From: Deltaproteobacteria bacterium
GTDB taxonomy: Bacteria; Myxococcota_A; Polyangia; Polyangiales; Ga0077539
Length of the DNA stretch: 7,589 bases
Direction of reading: 5' to 3'
Assembly: GCA_947494865.1 (NCBI GenBank)
Contig: CANMAT010000162.1
Location: 1 to 7,589, forward strand
Below the pieces are notes generated by a model, which was given only the letters and a program-made list of their open reading frames with translations, searched no databases and was not told where the DNA came from. Below are positions 1-5,467 of the stretch, piece after piece. The translations under genes were made by a program, and so were the position numbers. Positions within the stretch are counted from its first letter, which is position 1. Every line of letters begins with the position of its first letter.

Positions 1-63
1 CCTCCGCTTCCTCCGCTTCCTCCGCTTCCTCCGCTTCTTCCGCTTCTTCCGCTTCCTCCGCTC
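1..63 (+). repeat. 9-bp tandem repeat coding for Pro-Pro-Leu
   Basis: Seven consecutive 9-bp units of consensus CCTCCGCTT are visible. Units 5 and 6 carry C-to-T at the second base (CTTCCGCTT), and unit 7 ends in CTC. The array begins at the window edge and may be longer. In + frame 1 it reads Pro-Pro-Leu repeated, with Leu-Pro-Leu in the two variant units, and it joins the downstream gene without a stop. It is therefore most likely a coding proline-rich linker rather than an intergenic minisatellite. The 9-bp unit keeps frame when copy number changes, so array length can vary without breaking the protein. Confidence 0.85.
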
Positions 64-786
64 GAACCAATCGTGAGCCCACCGGCGGCCTCTCCCGAGC
101 GAGTGTGCGTGGCACCGCCGCCGCCAACGGGAGCGCCGCCGCTCGGGGTCGCGCCCCCCTCGCCGCCCTTGCCGCCGCTCGGTGCGTTCGAGGCGATTCG
201 GTTGGGCGGCCGCGTACTGTTGCGCGAGCCCCTTGCGCCGTGGCCCCTGCTGGCCGTGTCGGCGAGGCGCGACGGCCCGCGCGTGACGCTCGCCGCGCAG
301 GTCGCCCTGGGGGGCCTCGATGCAGACCGGGCGCTTGCGATCGACTGGATCGAAGCAGCTCCGGGCGGCGCCTGGGTGGGATCGTGGTCGATCCATGGCT
401 CGATGCCCGGGCCCGGCGGTGCGATCGGATGGAGCGAGAAGTACGCGCTTCACCCCGATGGGACCTTCTCCTTCTCCGCCTACCCGATGCTGACGCGGAG
501 CGGCGCCTGGAGCGTCGAGCCCGATGGCTCTCGCGCCACCTTCGACGGTATGACCCCGGTGGTTCCGCTGGCGCGTCCCGCCTCTCAGCGCCATCCGCTG
601 GGGCCGCTCGCCTCAGCGCGCCTGCGCGTGATGCTGGAGCCCCGCCCCGCGGCGCTGTGGGCGCCGTTGCGATGCGTCGAACTCGAGACTGACGCCGCCG
701 GCGTTGCCGTGTTCGAGTTGCCTCTTGAGATCGTGTGCCTGCACGTGTACGCCGACGGGTTTCCGAGCGTCACCGTGATGCCTTGA
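1..786 (+). CDS. Proline-rich hypothetical protein, 5' end outside window
   Basis: The frame is open from base 1 to TGA at 784-786, giving 261 visible residues with the true start off the window. A GTG at 73 is the first start codon inside the window, but the frame is coding-like upstream of it. Residues 1-21 are the Pro-Pro-Leu repeat. Residues 22-60 continue as a Pro/Ala-rich linker that again ends in PPLPPL. Residues 61 to about 195 form a Trp- and Gly-rich beta-type region (GSWSIHGS, HPDGTFSFSAY, SGAWSVEPDG). About residues 205-261 resemble the end of an Ig-like or carboxypeptidase-regulatory-like beta sandwich (TDAAGVAVFELP followed by VYADGFPSVTV). I do not recognise the family. An extended Pro linker before beta-rich modules would suit an extracytoplasmic or scaffold protein, but no signal peptide can be seen because the N-terminus is missing. 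The next gene lies 222 nt downstream on the same strand. Confidence 0.7.
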   Translation, partial: PPLPPLPPLPPLLPLLPLPPLEPIVSPPAASPERVCVAPPPPTGAPPLGVAPPSPPLPPLGAFEAIRLGGRVLLREPLAPWPLLAVSARRDGPRVTLAAQVALGGLDADRALAIDWIEAAPGGAWVGSWSIHGSMPGPGGAIGWSEKYALHPDGTFSFSAYPMLTRSGAWSVEPDGSRATFDGMTPVVPLARPASQRHPLGPLASARLRVMLEPRPAALWAPLRCVELETDAAGVAVFELPLEIVCLHVYADGFPSVTVMP

Positions 787-970
787 TCGAGGGCTCACGC
801 GAGGCGGCGGCCCCTCTCCGCGTCAGTGCGGTTGGGCGCCACGGCGGCGGTTCGCTCCCGACGAGGTCGCCGGGCGTCGCGGCGCCCGTTGAGGAGCCCG
901 TTGTCAACGCCCGAGGCCCTTCATCGTCCACCGACCGCTCCCCTCGCTTGATCCGCGTCGGCATCGAGCC

Positions 971-998
971 TTGACAGCGCGCTCGGCTCCGCGATCAC
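971..998 (+). promoter_or_regulatory. Weak candidate promoter for the Nudix gene
   Basis: A perfect TTGACA lies at 971-976, followed after 16 nt by GATCAC at 993-998, which matches only three of six -10 positions. If used, transcription would begin almost at the ATG at 1009. In such GC-rich DNA this is suggestive only. The rest of 787-1008 shows no gene and no clear terminator. Confidence 0.2.
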
Positions 999-1008
999 CT
1001 CTCGTTTC

Positions 1009-1431
1009 ATGCTGAGCGAAGCGGTCTGCACGCTGATTCGCGGGCCGGGCGAGGCGGTGTTGGCCGTGTCCCGCCCCCTCAACTGGAACGACCTCGGGCT
1101 CCCGGGCGGGAGCGTTGAAGCGGGCGACGGCGACCTGTCGCTCGATCGAGACGCGGCGTTGCGCAACGCGGCAGCGCGCGAACTGCGCGAGGAGTGCGGC
1201 CTGCAGATCGATCCGCACGCGCTTCACCCGGTGTTCGTGAGGAACGTCGGCGAGCGACGCGTGACGACCTTCGCGCCCCGAGGCGCGGTCGATCTCAGCA
1301 CTGTAAGGCTCGGCGTCGGCGAAGAAGGACGGGTCTGCTGGTCGACGCCCCGAGAGGTGTGCGCGGGGACGTACGGCGCCTACAACCTCGCGCTCTTCGA
1401 AGCCCTGGAGGCCCAGAGCGCCGCGCCCTGA
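1009..1431 (+). CDS. Nudix hydrolase
   Basis: The 140-residue product is a typical length for a stand-alone Nudix hydrolase. These enzymes cleave a nucleoside diphosphate linked to another moiety, using Mg2+ or Mn2+. The helix half of the Nudix box is complete at residues 57-65 (RELREECGL), with the metal-binding Glu residues E58, E61 and E62. The preceding loop is GGSVEAGD at 33-40. Between D40 and R57 there are 16 residues where the classic motif has seven, and the usual Glu at position 40 is Asp, so the box is expanded by about nine residues. An in-frame TGA at 949-951 and no earlier start codon make ATG 1009 the only upstream start. No Shine-Dalgarno sequence is visible. Substrate cannot be told from sequence. 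The gene is convergent with the minus-strand cysteine-rich gene and ends inside a hairpin. Membership of the superfamily is secure, the exact reaction is not. Confidence 0.88.
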   Translation: MLSEAVCTLIRGPGEAVLAVSRPLNWNDLGLPGGSVEAGDGDLSLDRDAALRNAAARELREECGLQIDPHALHPVFVRNVGERRVTTFAPRGAVDLSTVRLGVGEEGRVCWSTPREVCAGTYGAYNLALFEALEAQSAAP

Positions 1432-1458
1432 CGATTGACAGCGGTGCGCCGCTCAGGG
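1426..1458. terminator. Imperfect hairpin between convergent genes
   Basis: CCCTGA at 1426-1431, which includes the Nudix stop codon, can pair with TCAGGG at 1453-1458. Inside it GCGG (1441-1444) pairs with CCGC (1449-1452) around a TGCG loop. The nine bases 1432-1440 bulge out on the left arm. No U-tract follows on either strand, so a classical intrinsic terminator is not shown. Position between convergent stop codons is the main argument for a role in 3'-end formation. Confidence 0.35.
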
Positions 1459-1480
1459 AGTGCTGCCCCAGCGTGTGAAG

Positions 1481-1774
1481 CTACCCGTTCGGGCGCGCGG
1501 CGTCGCAGACCGCCAGCGTGCGCACGGGAGCAGGCGCCATGCAGACGCGATAGTTCACGGCCGTCGGACAGCTCGCCGTGCCGCCGATGCGGCACCCGCG
1601 GCGCTCGCACAGGTGGCGGTTGGCGTAGGTGTCGGAGCCCGCGTAGCGGCAGTAGTTGCGGCACGCGTCGGAACTCCCGCTCGCGCAGATGTAACAGCCG
1701 TCTGCCCACGCGCACGGGGTTGCGAGCATCGAGAGCAGGGCCGCGACCCACAGTGCGCCGATCTTCGTTCGCAT
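1481..1774 (-). CDS. Small secreted cysteine-rich protein
   Basis: The product has 97 residues. Residues 1-24 form a clear Sec signal peptide: Arg and Lys at 2 and 4, a hydrophobic core IGALWVAALLSMLA, and a likely cleavage after AWA at 24. The mature chain of about 73 residues has nine cysteines, at 27, 30, 38, 42, 56, 61, 69, 78 and 90, starting with a CxxC pair (GCYIC). This suggests a disulfide-rich or metal-binding fold outside the cytoplasm. An odd number of cysteines leaves one free or pairing between chains. C21 is not in a lipobox because Pro precedes it, so a lipoprotein is unlikely. ATG 1772-1774 is chosen because a GAGGT ribosome site lies six bases upstream and the signal peptide starts there. 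The same frame extends much further upstream only as antisense shadow of the VWA gene. It lies 44 nt downstream of the VWA gene on the same strand and is probably co-transcribed. I do not recognise a named family. Confidence 0.8.
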   Translation of the reverse strand: MRTKIGALWVAALLSMLATPCAWADGCYICASGSSDACRNYCRYAGSDTYANRHLCERRGCRIGGTASCPTAVNYRVCMAPAPVRTLAVCDAARPNG

Positions 1775-1780
1775 TGGTCT

Positions 1781-1785
1781 ACCTC
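1781..1785 (-). promoter_or_regulatory. Ribosome binding site of the cysteine-rich gene
   Basis: On the minus strand GAGGT lies six bases before the ATG at 1774-1772. It fixes the start at the signal-peptide methionine rather than at any of the far upstream in-frame starts. Confidence 0.6.
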
Positions 1786-1818
1786 GTCGAGTAACGCCAA
1801 CAACCGGAGGTGCGGTGC

Positions 1819-2736
1819 TCAGCGCTTCGCGCGCGAGGTGTACCAGGGCTCGATGGCCCGCAGGGTCGAGGCGATGCGCTCGGGGGCGGTTCCGCTCGCG
1901 CGCAGGGAGCCTTCGACCGCTCCGAGGTCGGCGAGGAGCCCCTCGCTCAGCGCGATGAGCGAGGCGGAGACCGTGCACGTGTCGGCAGGGGTCTCCATGC
2001 AGATCACGTCGTCGCCGAAGATGCCGCGCCAGTAGGCTTCGACGCTGCGACGGCTGTGATCGGGGATGAGAAAGAAGGGGTTCCACGTGCGACGCACGTC
2101 GGTCATCACGTCGGCGATGGGAATGTCGGCTTGAATGTCGTACCCGAGCACGTTCTGAGCGGCCTCGCGGGGCACGGCGGGAAAGGCGTATTCGTCGCCC
2201 GTCATGAAGAAGTAGCCCTTGCGCTGGCGCTTCTCCCACCCGTCGACGGAGGTGTGCTTCGCGGCGAAGAAGAGCGCGAGCTCGTAGCTCTCACCACCCC
2301 GCAGCGGGCCGCTGTAGGCGTGGCCTCCGTTGCCCGCGAGGGTCGTGAGGGTGAGCCACTTGTCCATGAGCTCCGCGGTCGATTCGAACTGCCCCACCTG
2401 CAGCGGCGTCTGGTCACACGATGCGTCGACGAAGGCCATGAAGAGCACCTGCGGGTGCGCCACGCCGCTGTCCATCAGCGTCTTCATGAAGTTAGGCAGC
2501 TCGCGGCGCGCGAGGAGGTCGGGGATCTCTCCCATCGATCCGCTGGTGTCGAGCGCGAAGCAGATGGCGAGCGACTCGGGGTGCTCCGCGCTGTCACGGC
2601 ACTCGCGCACCCTCACCCCGCGGGGGTTCATCTTCGGGTGCACCCCGCTCTGTTTGAACACCTGCGACGCGCTCATTCCCGCGCGCGCCTGCGTGATCGC
2701 CTGGTGTGCCTCGTGGCTATACCCGCCGTATCCCAT
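1819..2736 (-). CDS. von Willebrand factor A (VWA) domain protein
   Basis: The product has 305 residues and no signal peptide or membrane segment. The VWA core begins at about residue 55 with hydrophobic strand SLAICFALD. This leads into the metal-ion-dependent adhesion site D63-T-S65-G-S67-M, an intact DxSxS motif. A second strand VLFMAFVDA (98-106) and a third FFMTGDEY (176-183), whose D181 is the probable further metal ligand, complete the Rossmann-like pattern. The N-terminus MGYGGYSHEAHQAIT is a motif I associate with a myxobacterial VWA family of unknown function. Such domains bind protein partners through a divalent metal. The start at 2736 is preferred over the in-frame start at 2760 because AAGGAAGG lies six bases upstream of it. 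The gene leads a two-gene minus-strand unit with the secreted cysteine-rich gene and is divergent from the Ser/Thr kinase. A cytoplasmic role as a metal-dependent scaffold is inference. Confidence 0.88.
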   Translation of the reverse strand: MGYGGYSHEAHQAITQARAGMSASQVFKQSGVHPKMNPRGVRVRECRDSAEHPESLAICFALDTSGSMGEIPDLLARRELPNFMKTLMDSGVAHPQVLFMAFVDASCDQTPLQVGQFESTAELMDKWLTLTTLAGNGGHAYSGPLRGGESYELALFFAAKHTSVDGWEKRQRKGYFFMTGDEYAFPAVPREAAQNVLGYDIQADIPIADVMTDVRRTWNPFFLIPDHSRRSVEAYWRGIFGDDVICMETPADTCTVSASLIALSEGLLADLGAVEGSLRASGTAPERIASTLRAIEPWYTSRAKR

Positions 2737-2954
2737 CAATCGCCTTCCTTCTTGCCGCAATGCGACGTAAAACTATTGTGCCACGCGAGCGCCGCCGCAC
2801 TCAAGCGCTTCGAGGAGGGCGCGCGCGTCGTCGGCGCACGGCGATTGTACCTTCGCTGCGCAGCGCGCTCCAACGGTGCACCGAGGTGCGTCGCTCGACG
2901 ATGTCGCGAGTCGTTGACCGGAGCGTTTGCGGCTTGCGACGATCGGCGCCCGCG
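2737..2954. promoter_or_regulatory. Divergent promoter region between VWA and kinase genes
   Basis: This 218-nt gap separates two divergent starts and holds an unusually AT-rich patch at about 2758-2780 (CGTAAAACTATTGTG). On the + strand TTGCCG at 2752-2757 and TATTGT at 2774-2779 are 16 bp apart and make a fair sigma-70-like pair. This would give the kinase a leader of about 170 nt. On the minus strand the same AT patch lies just upstream of the VWA ribosome site, where a -10 element would fall, but I cannot pick a convincing -35. No operator palindrome stands out. The remaining bases look non-coding, although the kinase frame stays open across them. Confidence 0.4.
2743..2750 (-). promoter_or_regulatory. 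Strong ribosome binding site of the VWA gene
   Basis: The minus strand reads AAGGAAGG six bases before the ATG at 2736-2734. It is the strongest Shine-Dalgarno sequence in the window, and it places the start eight codons inside the longest open frame. Confidence 0.7.
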
Positions 2955-4217
2955 ATGAGCACCCTCGCCCTCGAACCAGGCCAGATCGTCGACCGCGAGT
3001 ACAAGGTCGCGCAACTCCTCTCGCAGGGCGGGATGGGCGCGGTCTACATCGTCGAGCACATCACCACGGGCAAGCGCAGAGCGCTCAAGGTGATGCTGCC
3101 GCACCTCGTGCGAGATCCGGCGAGCCGCGACCGCTTCGAGCGCGAGGCGCGCATCGGCGCGCGCATCGAGAGTGACAACGTGGTCGATGTGGTCGACGCG
3201 GGCGTTGACGAGACCACGGGCCTGCCCTTTCTGGTGATGGAACTGCTCGATGGCGTCGACCTCGACCACGTCATCGAGCAGCACAAGACCATTCCCGCGC
3301 AGGGCGTGGCGGGCATCGTAGGGCAGCTCTGCGACGCGCTCGGACGGGCCCATGCGATCGGCGTCGTTCACTCAGACCTCAAGCCCGAGAACGTCTTTCT
3401 CGAGAAGCCTCGGCGGCGCGGCGTGGCCTTCACCGTGAAGGTCATGGACTTCGGCATCGCGAAGCTCGTCTCCGAGGAGAGCCAGGCGGCGAAGGTCACC
3501 ACGCCCATCGGCTCGCCTCTCTGGATGGCGCCCGAGCAGACGATGCGCGGCGCGGGCATCACCCCCGCGACCGACGTGTGGGCCCTCGGCCTGCTCGTCT
3601 ACCGCATGCTCACGGGGCGCTCGTACTGGAGGGGGGCCAACGCGTCCGAAGGGGAGTTCAGCCTCGGCGGGCTCGTGCTCGAGGTGGTGGTGCACCCCCT
3701 CGCCCCCGCGTCGCAACGGGCCGCGGAGTACGGCGTGGCGCAGCTCCTCCCCGGGGGCTTCAACGCGTGGTTCGCGCGCTGCGTCGTGCGCGAGCAAGAC
3801 CAGCGCTTCGCCAACGCCTCCGCCGCGTGGGACGCGCTCGAGCCCCTGCTCGGCGTCGCGCCCGCACCGTCTCCCCCGCCGGTCGCCACCCCCGCCGCGC
3901 AGCCCTACGCGCCCGCCGCCCCCGCTGTTACGCACCTACCTACGCAGGCCGCGCCGATGCCCGCGCAGTTTTACGCGCCCGCCGCCCCCGCGGTTCCGCA
4001 CCAGCCCACCCAGGCCGCGCCCTCATGGACGCAGAGCGCTCCGCAAGCGGTCCGCTGGCCGATGGTGCAGCAGCGCGTCTACGCATCGGTGCAGGGCGGC
4101 GCCTTTCAGTTGGCCACCGTGCTCGAAGTGAACACGCAGAGCGCGATGATTCGCATCAGGCTCGACGCGGGCGGCGAGGGGTGGGTGCCCGCCGCCCACC
4201 TGCGCTCGACCTTCTGA
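2955..4217 (+). CDS. Hanks-type Ser/Thr protein kinase with C-terminal beta domain
   Basis: The product has 420 residues. The kinase domain spans about 14-300: glycine loop SQGGMGAVY (23-31), ATP-binding Lys K45 (ALK), helix-C Glu E62 or E64, catalytic loop HSDLKPEN (139-146) with base D141, DFG at 165-167 and APE at 192-194. The usual HRD arginine is Ser140, encoded by the locally rare codon TCA, so this is a non-RD kinase with its catalytic residues otherwise intact. Residues 301-369 are a Pro/Ala-rich linker with two 22-residue repeats. Residues about 370-420 form a compact beta-type module (ATVLEVN, IRIRLD, GEGWVPAAHLR) resembling an SH3- or Tudor-like barrel. There is no transmembrane segment, so the kinase should be cytoplasmic. 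The frame is open back to 2706, but ATG 2955 sits right before the conserved N-terminus. No clear ribosome site supports it, and ATG 2901 is the alternative. The gene is divergent from the VWA gene, which could be a partner or substrate by position only. Confidence 0.92.
   Translation: MSTLALEPGQIVDREYKVAQLLSQGGMGAVYIVEHITTGKRRALKVMLPHLVRDPASRDRFEREARIGARIESDNVVDVVDAGVDETTGLPFLVMELLDGVDLDHVIEQHKTIPAQGVAGIVGQLCDALGRAHAIGVVHSDLKPENVFLEKPRRRGVAFTVKVMDFGIAKLVSEESQAAKVTTPIGSPLWMAPEQTMRGAGITPATDVWALGLLVYRMLTGRSYWRGANASEGEFSLGGLVLEVVVHPLAPASQRAAEYGVAQLLPGGFNAWFARCVVREQDQRFANASAAWDALEPLLGVAPAPSPPPVATPAAQPYAPAAPAVTHLPTQAAPMPAQFYAPAAPAVPHQPTQAAPSWTQSAPQAVRWPMVQQRVYASVQGGAFQLATVLEVNTQSAMIRIRLDAGGEGWVPAAHLRSTF
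3906..4037 (+). repeat. Two in-frame 66-bp repeats in the kinase linker
   Basis: Two adjacent 66-bp units, 3906-3971 and 3972-4037, encode 22-residue blocks. The first 17 residues of each are nearly identical (YAPAAPAVTHLPTQAAP and YAPAAPAVPHQPTQAAP), and the last five differ. The 66-bp period keeps frame. The similarity at DNA level indicates a recent duplication inside the linker between kinase and C-terminal domain. Confidence 0.8.
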
Positions 4218-4300
4218 GCGCGCGACGGCGTCGTGGCGGAGCTCAATGCCTTGCCACACCACGCTGATGGCGCTGCGATCGTACGAAAACGCTGCGCGCT

Positions 4301-4308
4301 GGGGGGGG
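4301..4308 (-). repeat. Eight-base C homopolymer inside a coding frame
   Basis: A run of eight G on the + strand (C on the coding strand) lies exactly where the reading frame appears to change. Nine C would join the frame ending VTAPP to the frame continuing QRAAFSYD. Such tracts are slippage-prone during replication, transcription and sequencing. Confidence 0.75.
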
Positions 4309-4805
4309 CGGTGACGATCCAACGCTGCAGCGCGTCGCGCATCGGCGCGTCGAGGAGGTCGCGACAGTGGTTTTCGTCGCTCGCCCGTACCACGCACCGC
4401 TCGTCGAAGATCGGATCTCCGAGCACGAGGTCTTGCATCCCTACGAGGGTGCCCAGCATCCCGAGCAGCGTCGACCGCTCGACCTTGACGGAGGCCGGCA
4501 ACAGACTGGCCGCGGTGCCGCTCACGCGCGTGAACGACGTCGCCGACTCGGCGCCTCGGACGACGAAGCTGTCGATCGAGACGTGCACGCCCCCGACCGG
4601 ACCATGCATCTTCGGCGCGCTTCGCACGAGCAGGTTACCCGTCGCGGCTTCATACGAGAGTCCGCGGCGGGCCGCGAAGTCACGCCACTGCAGATCGATG
4701 TCTCGCTCGCGTCGCGAGGCGACATCGTAAAACAACGAGAAATCGCGGCGGATATCCCGACGAACACGACCTGACTGACGATCGATCCAATATCCACGGC
4801 AGCGA

Positions 4806-4834
4806 CGTTTATCTGGTGCGCTTCGCTGCTTCAA
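4806..4834 (-). promoter_or_regulatory. Candidate promoter of the membrane-anchored gene
   Basis: On the minus strand TTGAAG (4834-4829) and TAAACG (4811-4806) are separated by 17 bp, with a GATAAA overlapping the second box. Transcription would start about 4799, next to GTG 4797, implying a nearly leaderless message. If right, the TTG at 4834 is part of the -35 box and not a start codon. Match to consensus is only moderate. Confidence 0.25.
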
Positions 4835-4918
4835 TTGCAGTAGATCGCAGGTCCTACGGCGGAGGGGACCGAGCGGGCTGCGACGGCGCCCACCAGGAGG
4901 AACCGCCGGTGCGTCGCG

Positions 4919-5423
4919 CTACTCCGAGGCCCGCGCGCTGGGTGTGAGCGTGACGTTGCGGTACACGCGATCGACCTCCAGCGCGCCCCCGAGCGCCTCG
5001 AGCGCCACCGACTCGCCGTCGGCCCCTTCGCGGAGCACCCATTCCCCCCTTAGGCGTCGCGCGAGTACACCTCGATGCAGCGCTCGTGCTGCGACACCCG
5101 CCCGGAGTGCTCGAGCGACTCGAGCTTGTGATCGCGACGAAACCTGCCCCCGCGATGCCACGACCCGGTGCCACCGTGCGAGGCCGCGTGCGCGGGTCCG
5201 ACGTGAACACGCGGCACGGCCGGTCGCCGATGAGCCGCGACAGTTCAACGATCCTCTGCGCGCTGAGCTGGTTGTGCGCGAGCGTGCCCCCCGACATCGC
5301 GTACACGACGCCGTCGACCCACTCGTGCTTCGTCTCCGAGCGCTCCTCCCTCGCGAGGTACTCGGCGTAGCTGACCTCGCGCGCCTCGCTCGCTTGCTCT
5401 GTCGTCGCCGTCGAGCATGCCAC
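4919..5423 (-). pseudogene. Uma2 family nuclease-fold protein, core deleted
   Basis: GTG 5423 follows an in-frame TGA closely and starts a good Uma2 N-terminus of 76 residues: VSYAEYLAREERSETKHEWVDG, then MSGGTLAHNQL and CRVFTSD, down to 5196. In a second frame 5145-5053 reads KLESLEHSG then VSQHERCIEVYSRDA, the late beta-strand region of the fold, and meets TAA at 5052-5050. In a third frame 5047-4919 reads GEWVLREGADGESVALEALGG and ends NVTLTPSARASE with TAG, a normal Uma2 C-terminus. The last junction falls at a run of six G. Only about 50 nt separate the first two blocks, where the family carries some 60-80 residues with the PD and ExK residues of its restriction-nuclease-like site. The catalytic core is therefore missing, not just out of frame. 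Uma2 proteins are common orphans in myxobacteria and cyanobacteria with unsettled function. This copy should be inactive. Confidence 0.8.
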
Positions 5424-5467
5424 AGGGGGCGCGCGATCTCATCGGGGTCAGCTGATGTCGCAAACGC

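Larger units (their letters stand above)
4106..4834 (-). pseudogene. Frameshifted membrane-anchored protein of unknown family
   Basis: The longest uninterrupted frame here is 242 codons from TTG 4834 to a stop at 4106, but I think it is only the middle of the gene. In a second frame GTG 4797 starts a hydrophobic segment (MDIGSIVSQVVFVGISAAIS) that would anchor the protein. Joining it near 4729-4742 to the first frame gives FYDVASRRERDIDLQWRDFAARRGL-type sequence directly after the anchor. The soluble part holds LGDPIFDERCVVRASDE and ends with MRDALQRWIV. At the run of eight C (minus strand of 4301-4308) the sensible continuation moves to a third frame, which reads AFSYDRSAISVVWQGIE at 4293-4242. 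Both shifts are repaired by adding one base. The rest of the long frame overlaps the kinase 3' end antisense and is not credible coding. The DPxFDxxFxV pattern recalls families such as DUF3137, but I cannot assign it. It may be a true pseudogene or an intact gene with two sequencing indels. Confidence 0.6.

Noticed and set aside
1..63. CRISPR or intergenic satellite array
   Set aside because: Units are 9 bp with no spacers and are in frame with a downstream coding region.
735..974. Open frame of 79 codons over the 787-1008 gap
   Set aside because: It has no ribosome site and no domain, begins inside the preceding gene in another frame, and its composition is that of random GC-rich sequence.
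971..1443. Identical TTGACAGCG copies at 971-979 and 1435-1443 flanking the Nudix gene as attachment sites or target duplications
   Set aside because: Nine bases is too short to be significant at this distance, no integrase or transposase is present, and similarity ends right after the shared block.
2762..2783. TGGCAC on the minus strand (2783-2778) as a sigma-54 promoter
   Set aside because: The required GC dinucleotide at the -12 position is absent at the correct spacing.
2706..2954. N-terminal extension of the kinase to the first open start
   Set aside because: The extension is Arg-rich, without pattern, covers the divergent promoter region and would overlap the VWA start. The conserved kinase begins right after ATG 2955.
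1810..2958. Long + strand open frame of 382 codons opposite the VWA gene
   Set aside because: It is the antisense of a gene with clear VWA motifs and a strong ribosome site. Its translation is rich in Arg, His, Val and Glu with no domain, as expected for a shadow in GC-rich DNA.
2736..3371. Minus-strand open frame opposite the kinase N-terminus
   Set aside because: It lies antisense to invariant kinase motifs and shows no domain of its own.
4106..4217. True 112-bp convergent overlap of the minus-strand gene with the kinase 3' end
   Set aside because: In this part the minus frame loses all protein-like character, whereas a different frame continues the gene after the C tract. The overlap is best explained by a frameshift.
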